A DNA stretch of 37,535 nucleotides. It comes from Bdellovibrionales bacterium CG12_big_fil_rev_8_21_14_0_65_38_15 (lineage in GTDB: Bacteria; Bdellovibrionota; Bacteriovoracia; Bacteriovoracales; Bacteriovoracaceae). Below, piece after piece: positions 1-9,652 of this stretch (positions are counted from its first letter, which is position 1; each line of letters begins with the position of its first letter). The notes under the pieces were generated by a model. That model worked only from the letters and a program-made list of their open reading frames with translations, was not told where the DNA came from and ran no database searches. Location of the stretch: positions 1-37,535 of the forward strand of contig PCUW01000051.1 in the NCBI GenBank assembly GCA_002787775.1, in the 5' to 3' direction. The translations under genes were made by a program, and so were the position numbers.

Positions 1-993
1 AATCCAATTTATGAAGCAAACGAACTTGATGCTTGTACAACCTGTGGTGCTTGCATGGAAGAATGCCCTGCTAATATTGAGCACGTCAGTTTAATTCTAG
101 AAGCTAAACGCTATAAAACGCTTACTCTTGGAGACATTCCTCCTGCTGCAGCGGATGCTACAAATAAAGTAAAAATCAATGGTAACCCATGGGGTATCAC
201 TCAAGATGATCGCTTTAAATGGGCAGACGGCTTAGATGTCCCAGTTATTGAGTCAGGTAAAAGAGTTGACTACCTCTACTACGTTGGCTGTGCCGGCTCA
301 TATGACTCCGCGAATCAAAAAGTGGTTCAAGACACGGTTGGGCTTCTCAAGAAGGCTGGAGTGAGTTTCGCTGTTATGGGTAAAACAGAAAAGTGTAATG
401 GCGATCCCGTCAGACGATTTGGTGACGAATACTCGTTCTATGAAATTGCTATCGAAAATATCGCTAATATGCGCCAGTATGAGTTTGATAAAGTTGTTAC
501 TCACTGCCCACATTGCCTTCACACCATCGGTAAAGAGTATGGAAAATTTGAAGATGGAGCCTTTGAGACAGTTCATCACACCGAATTGCTGGCGGAATTA
601 ATAAGAAATGGAAAACTTCAGCCATCTAAAGAAATGGCAGGTGAACTGACTTTTCACGACCCATGCTATCTTGGCAGACACCACGGTGAATACGACGCTC
701 CTCGTGATATTTTAAGCTCAATTCCAGGACTTAAAATTAAGGAAATGGAAACCTCAAAGGATAAAGCACGCTGTTGTGGAATGGGCGGCGGTAATATGTG
801 GTACGAGCTTCCTGAAGGTGAGCATTTAGCAAAAAAACGTCTTGAAGATATTGCAGAAGTTAAGGTTCCAAAATTGGCGACTGCTTGCTCCTACTGTATG
901 ATTAATTTTAATTCATCCAAGGCCCAAGTACCGGCCACAGAGGAGATCGATATTCAAGATGTGGCATCTATTTTGGCCCAGTCGGTCCTTTAA
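1..993 (+). CDS. Fe-S oxidoreductase, CCG (heterodisulfide reductase/GlcF-like) family, 5' partial
   Basis: The frame is open from base 1, so the start lies outside the window. The visible 330 residues begin with the end of a ferredoxin-type [4Fe-4S] site (CTTCGACMEECP, Cys 12, 15, 18 and 22 of the fragment). Two cysteine-rich CCG-type regions follow, with CPHC near residue 170, DPCYLGRHHG near 220, CCGMGGG near 258 and CSYC near 297. This is the architecture of HdrD/GlcF-like electron-transfer subunits, which pass electrons between a flavoprotein dehydrogenase and quinone or disulfide acceptors at the membrane. The partner cannot be read because the upstream part, possibly with a membrane domain, is missing. 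The stop overlaps the next gene by 35 bases, so the two are probably co-transcribed. The family is confident; the exact reaction is unknown. Confidence 0.85.
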   Translation, partial: NPIYEANELDACTTCGACMEECPANIEHVSLILEAKRYKTLTLGDIPPAAADATNKVKINGNPWGITQDDRFKWADGLDVPVIESGKRVDYLYYVGCAGSYDSANQKVVQDTVGLLKKAGVSFAVMGKTEKCNGDPVRRFGDEYSFYEIAIENIANMRQYEFDKVVTHCPHCLHTIGKEYGKFEDGAFETVHHTELLAELIRNGKLQPSKEMAGELTFHDPCYLGRHHGEYDAPRDILSSIPGLKIKEMETSKDKARCCGMGGGNMWYELPEGEHLAKKRLEDIAEVKVPKLATACSYCMINFNSSKAQVPATEEIDIQDVASILAQSVL

Positions 994-2950
994 ATTACTC
1001 TTATTACTTCCCTGCTTATTTGTAGGCGGGGAAGTCTTTTCTCAAGATAAAGCTCCATCACCACTGCCAAGACAAGAAATCGCTATTGATCCGGATAAAG
1101 TTCCAGGCGTTCTCTATCCTTTAGAAAAAATTGTTGGAGCACAGACAGCACGATTCAATGCTTTAGAATCAAAGGCCGCCTCAAATCCAGCGAGCTTAAC
1201 CAGTATTGATATCACTAAAGGTTTGGAAATTGAGCCCACGTATATTCGCTCAATTCTCTTGCATACAGAACCATCTTACCTGGCGCTCTCAAGACAAAAT
1301 AAATGTTCTTTTTATGCCAGTTTAGAAAACAATCTGCTTAGAGGACCGCAAGGCGTAACTCAGACTCTACCTATCCTTGCGACAATCAAAGAAAAAGAAA
1401 CTCCTGAAATTTTCTCTATCGATCGAAATAATTTTTTAAATCTTATTTATAAAAAAGAATGCACTGCCAACAGGGATTATGGTGTTTTATTTCAAAAGAA
1501 TAATCTCGCCAAGACAATTGAAAGTTTTACTTTCTCCGTTCCTAAAAGTGAAAAGCAATGCATGAATCTTCTTTCAGAATGGGCCTCTAATAGTTATCTT
1601 CCATATCTTTGTGGCATTCATGAAAAAATTGAAGACGGCGACCGAGCTCAGTTACAGTTATCACAAACAGCTTCAACAGAGCTACTTACTCGTCGACTTC
1701 TTGGATCCAAGATAAAAGCGAGAAACGAAATTAATGAAGTCACAACTGTTTTTCAAAGAAATTATATTGGCGCTCTATGTAAAGGTCTTGATGATAACCA
1801 AAAATTTTGCGCACCCTTTTTAGTAGATGAGATTTGGCCCAAAATTATTGCAGGTGAGAAACCTGCTTGGTTGATCGATCGTCGATGCCAAGAGCTTCTT
1901 GGAAAAAAACAATTATCAGGCCAAGATTTAATTACCTGTGCAGGCAGATTTAAAAAACAACCAAATCTTTGTACAACTGTTGGAGCAAAAGATTATCCAG
2001 CTCTATTTCCAAAACCAAATTGTTCAGAGCTCTCCGATGCTCTTCTTGCTGAGAAATTAGTCACGCGCTATAGAGATTGTCCTGGTAATTTAGATAATGG
2101 AATTATAACTAATAGTTTTCGAATATGGTCACATTTTTTACAAACTGATGTACAAGTCTCACCTGTTGAATGCGCTCAAGTTCCAACATTGAACTTTGCT
2201 AATGAGAGTCTTAAGGTTGATCCTAAAGAAGGATGGCCTTTATCTATTTGTTATCAAAATAGAGCGTCAGAAGAACGCGAATGTCTTCCTTATGTCCCTG
2301 GTCCATCAAAAATTTCTGATCTTAGTGAAAATGTAGTTATTAAGAAAATTCTGGTAAATAATTTTGGAATGGGCTCAGATAGTGAATGTAGGATACTTCG
2401 TGCGAACGAGTATAATCCTTCACTTCTTGAATACAAAAATGGTTGCTTTATCATTTATGATGACAATATTTGCACAATTACAAATTGTAAGAGAAAAATT
2501 GTTCTTAATGAAAAAAATATTACAGGTCTTGAATTTATTGGAACCGCTCTTTTTAGTTATTTCCCAGACTCAATTGCTCAAACGAAATCTACGCTTCAAT
2601 CACTTTTAGCTGAAACCCTAAAAATTGAAGCTAGAGAAATAAGAAATTTAACGGAATTAACATTCTATTTAAAAAGTTTAAAGACAGCGATTGTTCACGG
2701 TATTGGATGCGCTGAAGAAATATTACCTAGTTTTTTCCAACGAAAATATTTTAATCAGTGCACTCCTCTTCCTTTTATCATTGATGGAATTTCAAATAGA
2801 GCTAATGGCGACGACGTCGTTGTCAGAACAACCTTAGATGATATTCATTCACCAAGAATTATTCCTTGGAATTATCTTTTTAATAGTGTTTCAGCGTTTC
2901 AGACGCAGCACCTACTTAAAACATGGACTTTGTATGGCATTAAAAATTAG
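959..2950 (+). CDS. Large cysteine-rich exported protein of unknown function
   Basis: The 663-residue protein begins with a signal peptide: basic SRSFK, then a leucine-rich core, then a likely cleavage site near GGEVFSQ (residues 22-29). The mature part has about 20 cysteines spread along its whole length, an even number, which fits a disulfide-rich periplasmic or surface protein. I recognise no domain. The ATG at 959 lies inside the upstream gene, but no other usable start precedes the hydrophobic core, so this start is well supported. Its stop overlaps the next gene by 17 bases. It is the first of three consecutive genes for exported proteins (959-4882), which suggests that they work together in the envelope. 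The function is unknown. Confidence 0.8.
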   Translation: MWHLFWPSRSFKLLLLLPCLFVGGEVFSQDKAPSPLPRQEIAIDPDKVPGVLYPLEKIVGAQTARFNALESKAASNPASLTSIDITKGLEIEPTYIRSILLHTEPSYLALSRQNKCSFYASLENNLLRGPQGVTQTLPILATIKEKETPEIFSIDRNNFLNLIYKKECTANRDYGVLFQKNNLAKTIESFTFSVPKSEKQCMNLLSEWASNSYLPYLCGIHEKIEDGDRAQLQLSQTASTELLTRRLLGSKIKARNEINEVTTVFQRNYIGALCKGLDDNQKFCAPFLVDEIWPKIIAGEKPAWLIDRRCQELLGKKQLSGQDLITCAGRFKKQPNLCTTVGAKDYPALFPKPNCSELSDALLAEKLVTRYRDCPGNLDNGIITNSFRIWSHFLQTDVQVSPVECAQVPTLNFANESLKVDPKEGWPLSICYQNRASEERECLPYVPGPSKISDLSENVVIKKILVNNFGMGSDSECRILRANEYNPSLLEYKNGCFIIYDDNICTITNCKRKIVLNEKNITGLEFIGTALFSYFPDSIAQTKSTLQSLLAETLKIEAREIRNLTELTFYLKSLKTAIVHGIGCAEEILPSFFQRKYFNQCTPLPFIIDGISNRANGDDVVVRTTLDDIHSPRIIPWNYLFNSVSAFQTQHLLKTWTLYGIKN

Positions 2951-3980
2951 CCTTACAGTTCTTCTATTCTTTACGCAGATTGCTTTTGCCAAGAAGCTCC
3001 CTGAGCTTGCGACCAAACAAGATGTCTCAAATATTCGCTATCTCACAAGAGATGGGAAATATACTTACTATCAACGTCGCTCAGGTGATCTTCTTCTTGG
3101 AACAAATTTCAATGTTTCGGAAATTCTAAAGTCTGATATGGGGACGCAGTATTATATTGCGTCTTCTTCTTCTAGTCAGTGGATTGTCATTAGTCAGCAA
3201 AATAACTATCAACAGTCACTTGATCCTAGACTTGAAGCTAAAATATTTAGGGCCAAAAAAGGTGAATCATCGACGATAGAGATTGGAAGAGGGCTCAACT
3301 CTGAAGTTCAGCTTGATGGAAATTGGGTTAGCTTTTACAGCCCATTTACCAGGGTCATCACCATAAAGAGTTTAGAAAATACACAGATTGGTTTTAATAT
3401 TCAAACCCCAACTAAACTTAACCCATTCTTTTTTCCAGACGTCAGCATGGCAGATGAACAAAACATTTTTTATGTGGATATGAATGAAAAAGGTGAAAGT
3501 GCTCTCATTAAATTTACTAGAGTCGATGGAAAAAGTAAGGTCATTTTCAAACCAGAAGGAATCAATCGAAGACTAGAACTATGCTCTGGATTTGGAAAAA
3601 CTTATTTAGGTGCATTTCCTTATCAACAACTTGATGGAGCATCAGAGATTTGGGAGATCTCAGCAGATAAAGGATTAACAAAACCTATCTATACATCCTC
3701 ACTCCCAGATATCGGGCAAATGGTCTGTGATCACACTGAGGGTAAGATCTTTTTTTCCAAAGCCTTCAAACTTGGAAAAGCTATTCGCCATGATATTTAT
3801 TCACTTGAGACAAAAGATTCTAAACTGGAAGCAATTAGTGACCTACGTTATGCAACCTCGCTTATTAATTTTGATGGATTACTCCTCATTCCATACCAAA
3901 GCAAATTCTATGTTCCATTAGATCAAAAACAAGTCGGTGCAAAAGAGAGTTTGAGTATTGAACTTAAGGAGGATAAATGA
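2934..3980 (+). CDS. Exported protein, possibly beta-propeller
   Basis: I chose the ATG at 2934 because it gives a clean signal peptide (MALKISLTVLLFFTQIAFA, then KKLPEL). The frame stays open further upstream, but that would put a poorly structured extension in front of the signal. The mature part of about 330 residues is rich in short beta-strand segments separated by turns (DGKYTYYQRRSGDLLL, DGNWVSFYSP, QNIFYVDMNEKGESALI, EGKIFFSKAF). This pattern resembles TolB- or WD40-like propellers, but that is only a fold guess. The gene overlaps its upstream neighbour by 17 bases and the next gene by 4 bases (ATGA), which indicates translational coupling. The function is unknown. Confidence 0.75.
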   Translation: MALKISLTVLLFFTQIAFAKKLPELATKQDVSNIRYLTRDGKYTYYQRRSGDLLLGTNFNVSEILKSDMGTQYYIASSSSSQWIVISQQNNYQQSLDPRLEAKIFRAKKGESSTIEIGRGLNSEVQLDGNWVSFYSPFTRVITIKSLENTQIGFNIQTPTKLNPFFFPDVSMADEQNIFYVDMNEKGESALIKFTRVDGKSKVIFKPEGINRRLELCSGFGKTYLGAFPYQQLDGASEIWEISADKGLTKPIYTSSLPDIGQMVCDHTEGKIFFSKAFKLGKAIRHDIYSLETKDSKLEAISDLRYATSLINFDGLLLIPYQSKFYVPLDQKQVGAKESLSIELKEDK

Positions 3981-4882
3981 AAAGAGTCATTTTACTTCTT
4001 CTTTTGATCGTTACTCAAGCCTCTCATTCAGTTGAAGTGTATTTAGCCAAAGATGAGACCGGTATCCCTGCAGAAGTCTCATTGCTTCTTCGCTCTCTTC
4101 CACCTGAAAACGTTGATGTTTTAGATAAAAAGAAAATTGAAGGATTTGTTTCCAATTATTCAACTTATTCTTCAAGACTATCTAAAACTGACTTATTTTT
4201 TATCGTTAAGACTGAAGTCTCTAAGCTATTATTATCTTCGAGACCTGATACTTCATCACTCTATAAAAGTTATGATTTAAAAAGACTGCAAGAGATTGAA
4301 CAAAAAACTGACTGGCCGGCCTATTCTCCTTGGGCGCAATATGTTTTTAGATCTTTTTTAAAAGATGCCAAACTACTTGTTAATGATGCTCGCTTTCCAT
4401 CTCTTTGGTTAAACTCACCTAGTGGTAATATTGAAGGCTTACAAGTTTTACGAAAGCGCGTTGAGCTCGTATTAAGCTGGATTGATTACTTTGCCTTTGC
4501 TTCGGTTGTGAGCGTGAATGAAAAACTTGAGAAGCTAGCGATTAAAAACCTTGGCCGTATAGAACACGCTAGCTGGATTCTTCTTTCAATGTCATACGCC
4601 AAAGAAAATTCAAACGATCAAAAACCAGCTGATATCTTTGCTTTAAGTGAATTAAAAGCGAATCTTAAAGGCAACACAGCTCAAGAAATTCTCGATAAAG
4701 TTGTGGACCCACTTCTGGAAACAAGCATGACAAACCTTCCAGTGCCAGTGAATGATTGGGTGCCGCGTGAAATTGAAAATGCTCCTTTTAAGGGAGAAAC
4801 TATCATTAAGAAGAAAGATCCATTTTATTCAGCGCCAGTTCTGCTACCTAAACCTACAAATGACTGGATTTTAAGCCTCTAG
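3977..4882 (+). CDS. Exported protein of unknown function
   Basis: The 301-residue protein starts with a typical signal peptide (MKRVILLLLLIVTQASHS, cleavage probably before VEVYLA). The remainder looks mostly helical and has no motif that I recognise. The start is well supported by a strong Shine-Dalgarno sequence (AAGGAGG, 3966-3972) and by the ATGA overlap with the preceding gene. It ends the three-gene exported-protein group. A GCCTC/GAGGC hairpin at 4875-4889 straddles its stop but has no U-tract. The product is probably periplasmic and made together with the two preceding exported proteins. Confidence 0.78.
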   Translation: MKRVILLLLLIVTQASHSVEVYLAKDETGIPAEVSLLLRSLPPENVDVLDKKKIEGFVSNYSTYSSRLSKTDLFFIVKTEVSKLLLSSRPDTSSLYKSYDLKRLQEIEQKTDWPAYSPWAQYVFRSFLKDAKLLVNDARFPSLWLNSPSGNIEGLQVLRKRVELVLSWIDYFAFASVVSVNEKLEKLAIKNLGRIEHASWILLSMSYAKENSNDQKPADIFALSELKANLKGNTAQEILDKVVDPLLETSMTNLPVPVNDWVPREIENAPFKGETIIKKKDPFYSAPVLLPKPTNDWILSL

Positions 4883-4905
4883 TTGAGGCCTTTCCCCTAG
4901 TTTCA

Positions 4906-4914
4906 TGCTACAAA
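4906..4914 (+). promoter_or_regulatory. Possible extended -10 element upstream of hisS
   Basis: TGCTACAAA fits an extended -10 (TGn followed by a TATAAT-like hexamer) and would start transcription about 25 bases before the hisS ATG. The same TGCTA(A/C)AA word occurs upstream of hisC and of the gene at 35655. No convincing -35 at normal spacing is visible, so this is weak. Confidence 0.3.
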
Positions 4915-4945
4915 TTTGCTGATTTTATTCGTCTGAGGCAGCCAT

Positions 4946-6256
4946 ATGACACTTAGCAAAAAACCATACCGCGGTACACGTGATTTTTTTCCAATCGATA
5001 AGCGTAAGCGTGATCATCTTTTTCAAGCGATGAACGAAACAGCTGAACTCTTTGGTTATGAACCTTATGATGGCCCATTACTAGAAGAAGTCGATCTTTA
5101 CCGTGCAAAGTCTGGCGATGAACTCATTAATGAACAAATCTATAGTTTCACTGATCGCGGTGAGCGTGAAGTTGCCATACGCCCAGAGATGACTCCAACG
5201 GTTGCTAGAATGGTCGCTCAAGTTCATAAAAATGAAACGAAACCCATTCGTTGGTATTCCATTCCAAATCTTATGAGGTATGAAAAACCACAACGCGGAA
5301 GACTTCGCGAGCACTGGCAATTTAACGTTGATATCTTTGGTGCACCTGGATTTTCTGGCGAGATAGAAATTCTACAACTTGCCGTAAGCCTTATGAACAA
5401 ACTCGGCGCGAATGAAACCCATTTTGAAATTCTACTAAATGATCGCCGAATCGTTGATGCCTTATTTAAAGGTGCTATGGGAGCTAACGAAGAACAAGCG
5501 CTTAAACTTTATAAAATAGTTGATCGTGCTAAAAAAATACCAGCTGATGCTGTGGCAAAACTTGTTGCTGAATTAAATCTTTCTTCACCTGCAGTTGCAC
5601 TTTTTGATCAATACCTTGAAGTTGATTCATTTGAAGGCTTACTCGCTCTATTAGATGAAACAAAACAAACTCAAACAGCAACAGACCTTAGGGCCTTCTT
5701 AGTTCAATTCAACGATCTAGGAATTGCAAAATACGTTAAGTACGATCCCGCCGTTGTTCGAGGCCTCGATTATTATACTGGTATCGTGTTTGAGATCTTT
5801 GATAAACATCCAGACAACCGTCGCGCCCTTTGTGGTGGTGGCGCTTATGCTAACCTTCTAAAAATCTTTAATGAAGAACCTTTGCCTGGCATTGGCTTTG
5901 GCCTTGGTGACGTAACATTAACAGACTTTCTAGAAACTCATGGTTTAATGCCTGACTTTACATTAGCCAGTAACGACCTCTTTCTAGCGGCTTTAGATGA
6001 AACTTCAATGACTAAAATGCTTCAAGTTGCAAGTGCGTTACGTGCCCATAATATTAAGACTGTCACCGCACTAGAGCCCGTCAAACTTAAAAAAGCATTT
6101 CCAATGGCAGAAAAGCGTGGCGCTAAGTTTGTCGCCTTCATTGGTGAAAATGAAATTCAAAACAACACGATGCCAATTAAGAACTTAAAAGAAAAATCGC
6201 AAGTTGATATCTCCATGAACGATATCACTTCAATTGCTAAACACTTGCGCGCTTAA
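4946..6256 (+). CDS. hisS: Histidine--tRNA ligase
   Basis: HisRS charges tRNA-His with histidine in the cytoplasm. The 436-residue protein has all class II landmarks: the N-terminal RGTRDFFP, IRPEMTPTVAR (about 78-88), motif 2 with the loop RYEKPQRGRLREHWQFNVD (about 112-130), the histidine-specific RGLDYYTG (about 272-279), GGGAYANL (about 297) and the final motif 3 region GIGFGLGDV. A C-terminal anticodon-binding domain follows. The length is normal for the family. The ATG at 4946 is preceded by GAGG at a suitable distance. It is followed after 9 bases by valS, so two aminoacyl-tRNA synthetases form one transcription unit. Confidence 0.97.
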   Translation: MTLSKKPYRGTRDFFPIDKRKRDHLFQAMNETAELFGYEPYDGPLLEEVDLYRAKSGDELINEQIYSFTDRGEREVAIRPEMTPTVARMVAQVHKNETKPIRWYSIPNLMRYEKPQRGRLREHWQFNVDIFGAPGFSGEIEILQLAVSLMNKLGANETHFEILLNDRRIVDALFKGAMGANEEQALKLYKIVDRAKKIPADAVAKLVAELNLSSPAVALFDQYLEVDSFEGLLALLDETKQTQTATDLRAFLVQFNDLGIAKYVKYDPAVVRGLDYYTGIVFEIFDKHPDNRRALCGGGAYANLLKIFNEEPLPGIGFGLGDVTLTDFLETHGLMPDFTLASNDLFLAALDETSMTKMLQVASALRAHNIKTVTALEPVKLKKAFPMAEKRGAKFVAFIGENEIQNNTMPIKNLKEKSQVDISMNDITSIAKHLRA

Positions 6257-6265
6257 GGATATTGT

Positions 6266-8923
6266 ATGACTCAAGAACTACCAAAAACCTATGAACCAAC
6301 AATTGCTGAAAAGAAATGGTACGACACTTGGGAGAAGGGTGGATACTTCAAGCCTAGAAAAGGCAAAAAAAATGAAGGCTATTGCATTATTATGCCTCCA
6401 CCAAACGTCACAGGCCGACTCCATGCCGGCCACGCTCTAGATATCACAACACAAGATGCCTTGATCCGTTATAAGCGAATGAAGGGCTATGAAACTCTCT
6501 TTCTTCCAGGGATGGACCATGCCGGTATTGCCACACAAAACGTTGTGGAAAAAATGATCATGGAAACTGAGAAGAAGACTCGTCATGATTATGGTCGTGA
6601 AGCATTCATCAAAAAAACTTGGCAATGGAAAGAAGAATACGGCGGTATTATCGCCAGTCAACAACGAGTCATGGGTGCAAGTCCTGATTGGGACTACTCC
6701 ATGTTCACCATGGATCCAGAGGCCAACGAAGCCGTTAGAAAAGTTTTTGTTAATCTTTATAACGAAGGTCTTATTTATCAGTCCGATTATATTATCAACT
6801 GGGATCCAGTCCTTCAGTCAGCCATTTCAGATGCAGAAGTTGATCACAAAGAAGTCAACGGTGCCTTTTATCATATCCTATATAAAATTAAAGACAGCGA
6901 TGAAACACTTGAAATCGCCACAACTCGTCCTGAAACGTTATTAGCGGATACTGCTGTTTGTGTTCATCCTGATGACGAGCGTTTTCAAAAATATATTGGA
7001 AAAACTGCTATCGTTCCTTTTTGTAACCGCGAAGTTCCAATTATCGCCGATGATTACGTATCAATCGATAAAGGAACTGGTTGTTTAAAAGTTACTCCAG
7101 GACACGACTTCAACGACTTTGAAATTGGTCGCCGCCATAATCTTCCTATCATTAACATGCTCAATAAAGATGGCTCACTTAATGAGATCGGCCTTGAGTT
7201 CAAAGGGATGATGCCACCAAAAGCTAGAAAGCTGATTGTTGAAAAGCTTGAAGAGATTGGACAGCTTAAAGAAGTTAAAAAACATACTCACCAAGTTGGG
7301 CACGGTGAAAGATCTGGTGCCATTATTGAGCCGCTCGTTTCAAAACAGTGGTTCGTTAATGTTAAAGAGATGTCTCGTGTCGCTGTTGAAGCCGTTGAAA
7401 AAGACGATACAGTGTTTTACCCAAAACAATGGGAGAACACTTATTTTTCATGGCTTCGTGAACCAAAAGACTGGTGTGTTTCAAGACAACTTTGGTGGGG
7501 ACATCAAATCCCAGTATTTTATTGCAATAAATGTAATCACCAGTGGGCCAGTGAAGAAGATCCTACAATTTGTGCAAAATGTTCTGATAAAGATATTAAG
7601 CAAGACCCAGATGTCCTAGATACTTGGTTCTCTTCTGCCCTGTGGCCTTTTTCAACTCTAGGTTGGCCTAATCCAGAGCGTATGAAGCAAAAGAAGTTTG
7701 ATACATTCTTTCCAACCTCAGTTCTTGTGACTGGTTTTGATATTATTTTCTTTTGGGTTGCCCGAATGATGATGATGTCTCACAAAGTTTTAGATATTCG
7801 TCCATTCAAGCATGTTTATATTCATGCGATTGTCAGAGATAAGTTTGGCCGCAAGATGTCTAAATCTCTTGGCAACGGTATTGATCCACTTGAAACTGCC
7901 GCTGAGTATGGAGCTGACGCATTTAGATTCACTCTAGCAGCTGGCTCTGGTTACAACCGTACACTTAACCTAGATCCTGAACGTATTAACGGTTACAAAG
8001 CTTTTGTTAATAAACTTTGGAATGCCTTTAGATTCACTTACCCGTTTCTTCAAGATGCCGGTGAATTGCCAAAAGATTTCTCTAAGCTTGATCATCACGA
8101 GCGCTGGATTCTTGCTGAACTCAATACTGTAGCAGCTCAAATGAATTCAAGTTTAGATGAATATCGTTTTGATGAGTCTTGCCAGGCTATTTATCATTTT
8201 GTTTATGAGAAGTTCTGCTCATGGTTTATTGAACTTTCTAAACCAATTCTTTATGGCGATAACGAAGATACTAAGGCATCACGTGCAGCGGTTTTAAGAT
8301 TTGCCTTTAAAGAAATTGTTGCTCTCTTGCACCCTATTACTCCATTTATTACGGAAGAGCTGTGGGAGCATTTAAAGTCAAAAGATGAAGATCTTCTCAT
8401 CGTCAAAGACTATCCTGAGGAAAAAGAAGAGCTGCGCTTTACTAAAGATCAAGAAAGCATGAACAAATTTGTTGAGATTGTAAGTAGCATAAGAGGTGTG
8501 CGCCAAAGCGTTGGTATCAAACCAAAAGATGAAGTTGCCTTAGAAGTTTATACAGATGAAGCTGAACTCATTAGCTATTTGAAAGAACATGAAAGTGGTC
8601 TTAAAGATATGGCGCGTTTAAACAGTCTTGTCGTTAAGTCTAAGTCAGAAGCTAGACCAGATAAATCTGCGGTCGCTGCGCTAACTTACTGTGAGCTGTT
8701 TATTCCATTAGAAGGGTTGATTGATATTAACGATCAGATTCAAAGACTGAATAAAGATCTTGCTAAAACACAGGCTGAAATAGCCAAACTTAACAAGAAA
8801 ATCACAAATCCTCAGTTCATAGATAACGCTAAACCTGAGATTGTAGAGAAAGTTAAAGTGGAAGCGGCTGAATTAAAAGAGAAAGAAGATTCTTTATTAA
8901 AGAGTTTAGCTAATTTTAAGTAA
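6266..8923 (+). CDS. valS: Valine--tRNA ligase
   Basis: ValRS is a class I synthetase that charges tRNA-Val and edits misactivated threonine. The 885-residue protein carries the HIGH-type signature PPPNVTGRLHAGHAL (about 45-59), the CP1 editing domain with TTRPETLLADTAVCVHP (about 218-234), a zinc-ribbon-like CNKCN/CAKC region, the KMSKS motif in GRKMSKSLGNG (about 528-538), an anticodon-binding helical domain, and the ValRS-specific C-terminal coiled coil (about 815-880, with LNKDLAKTQAEIAKLNKKI). Length and order are normal. The start has AAGGAT 6 bases upstream and directly follows hisS. Confidence 0.97.
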   Translation: MTQELPKTYEPTIAEKKWYDTWEKGGYFKPRKGKKNEGYCIIMPPPNVTGRLHAGHALDITTQDALIRYKRMKGYETLFLPGMDHAGIATQNVVEKMIMETEKKTRHDYGREAFIKKTWQWKEEYGGIIASQQRVMGASPDWDYSMFTMDPEANEAVRKVFVNLYNEGLIYQSDYIINWDPVLQSAISDAEVDHKEVNGAFYHILYKIKDSDETLEIATTRPETLLADTAVCVHPDDERFQKYIGKTAIVPFCNREVPIIADDYVSIDKGTGCLKVTPGHDFNDFEIGRRHNLPIINMLNKDGSLNEIGLEFKGMMPPKARKLIVEKLEEIGQLKEVKKHTHQVGHGERSGAIIEPLVSKQWFVNVKEMSRVAVEAVEKDDTVFYPKQWENTYFSWLREPKDWCVSRQLWWGHQIPVFYCNKCNHQWASEEDPTICAKCSDKDIKQDPDVLDTWFSSALWPFSTLGWPNPERMKQKKFDTFFPTSVLVTGFDIIFFWVARMMMMSHKVLDIRPFKHVYIHAIVRDKFGRKMSKSLGNGIDPLETAAEYGADAFRFTLAAGSGYNRTLNLDPERINGYKAFVNKLWNAFRFTYPFLQDAGELPKDFSKLDHHERWILAELNTVAAQMNSSLDEYRFDESCQAIYHFVYEKFCSWFIELSKPILYGDNEDTKASRAAVLRFAFKEIVALLHPITPFITEELWEHLKSKDEDLLIVKDYPEEKEELRFTKDQESMNKFVEIVSSIRGVRQSVGIKPKDEVALEVYTDEAELISYLKEHESGLKDMARLNSLVVKSKSEARPDKSAVAALTYCELFIPLEGLIDINDQIQRLNKDLAKTQAEIAKLNKKITNPQFIDNAKPEIVEKVKVEAAELKEKEDSLLKSLANFK

Positions 8924-8965
8924 TATTTTTCATTTTAGCCTCACTAGTAAAAAAAGGAGTTCTCA

Positions 8966-9652
8966 ATGAAAATATTATTACTATTAGCATTATTTTTAGC
9001 TAACGTTTCCTATGCTGAAACACTTGAAAGCCAACTAGCCGTTAAAAGAAACGCATCTAAGGCACCGCCTGACATTAAAGCAATCATGCAAAAGGCTACG
9101 GCCGATCTAAAAAAAACAGGTCTTAAGAAAGCTATCGTCATGGGTAAAAAAGCCCCTGACTTTACATTGGAAAGTTTTAAAGACGGGCAGTTCAGGCTAA
9201 AAGATGCACTTAAAAAAGGTCCCGTGGTCGTAACGTTTTATCGTGGTGGTTGGTGTCCGTATTGCAACCTTCAACTCAAAGCCTATGAGTCACGTTATCA
9301 AGACTTCGTGAAAGCCGGGGCTACTATCGTTGCGATCTCCCCTGAAAAACCAGAAAATGCCAAAGCAACCGCTGATGCAAACAAAGTAAGTTTTGATCTG
9401 TTATATGATCAAGATAACCGAGTGGCGAGACGTTTTGGGTTAGTTTTTAAAGTTGGAAAAGAACTTAAAGACGTCTATATGAGCTTTGGGATTGATTTGG
9501 AAAAATCTCAAGGCAATGATCAATGGGAACTACCTCTTGCCGCAACTTACGTAATTGGCAAAGATGGTACTGTACTCTACTCATTTGTAGATGCTGATTA
9601 TACCAAGAGAGCTGAGCCCCAAGTTCTTATCGACTTAATAAATCGATTATAG
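8966..9652 (+). CDS. Exported AhpC/TSA-family peroxiredoxin
   Basis: This is a thioredoxin-fold peroxide reductase. The 228-residue protein has a signal peptide (MKILLLLALFLANVSYA), so it should work outside the cytoplasm. The domain begins at GKKAPDFTLESF (about residue 55). The active site reads FYRGGWCPYCNLQL (about 91-104), with the peroxidatic Cys in GGWCPYC and a second Cys three residues later, the pattern of the AhpC/TSA subgroup related to bacterioferritin comigratory protein. A Shine-Dalgarno AAAGGAG precedes the ATG. The stop overlaps by 6 bases the stop of the convergent regulator gene. A role in periplasmic oxidative-stress defence is inferred from the family. Confidence 0.88.
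   Translation: MKILLLLALFLANVSYAETLESQLAVKRNASKAPPDIKAIMQKATADLKKTGLKKAIVMGKKAPDFTLESFKDGQFRLKDALKKGPVVVTFYRGGWCPYCNLQLKAYESRYQDFVKAGATIVAISPEKPENAKATADANKVSFDLLYDQDNRVARRFGLVFKVGKELKDVYMSFGIDLEKSQGNDQWELPLAATYVIGKDGTVLYSFVDADYTKRAEPQVLIDLINRL

Noticed and set aside
4875..4889. GCCTC/GAGGC hairpin as terminator of the exported-protein operon
   Set aside because: The stem is only 5 bp and is followed by CTTTCCCC rather than a U-tract. It may act weakly but is not listed as a terminator.
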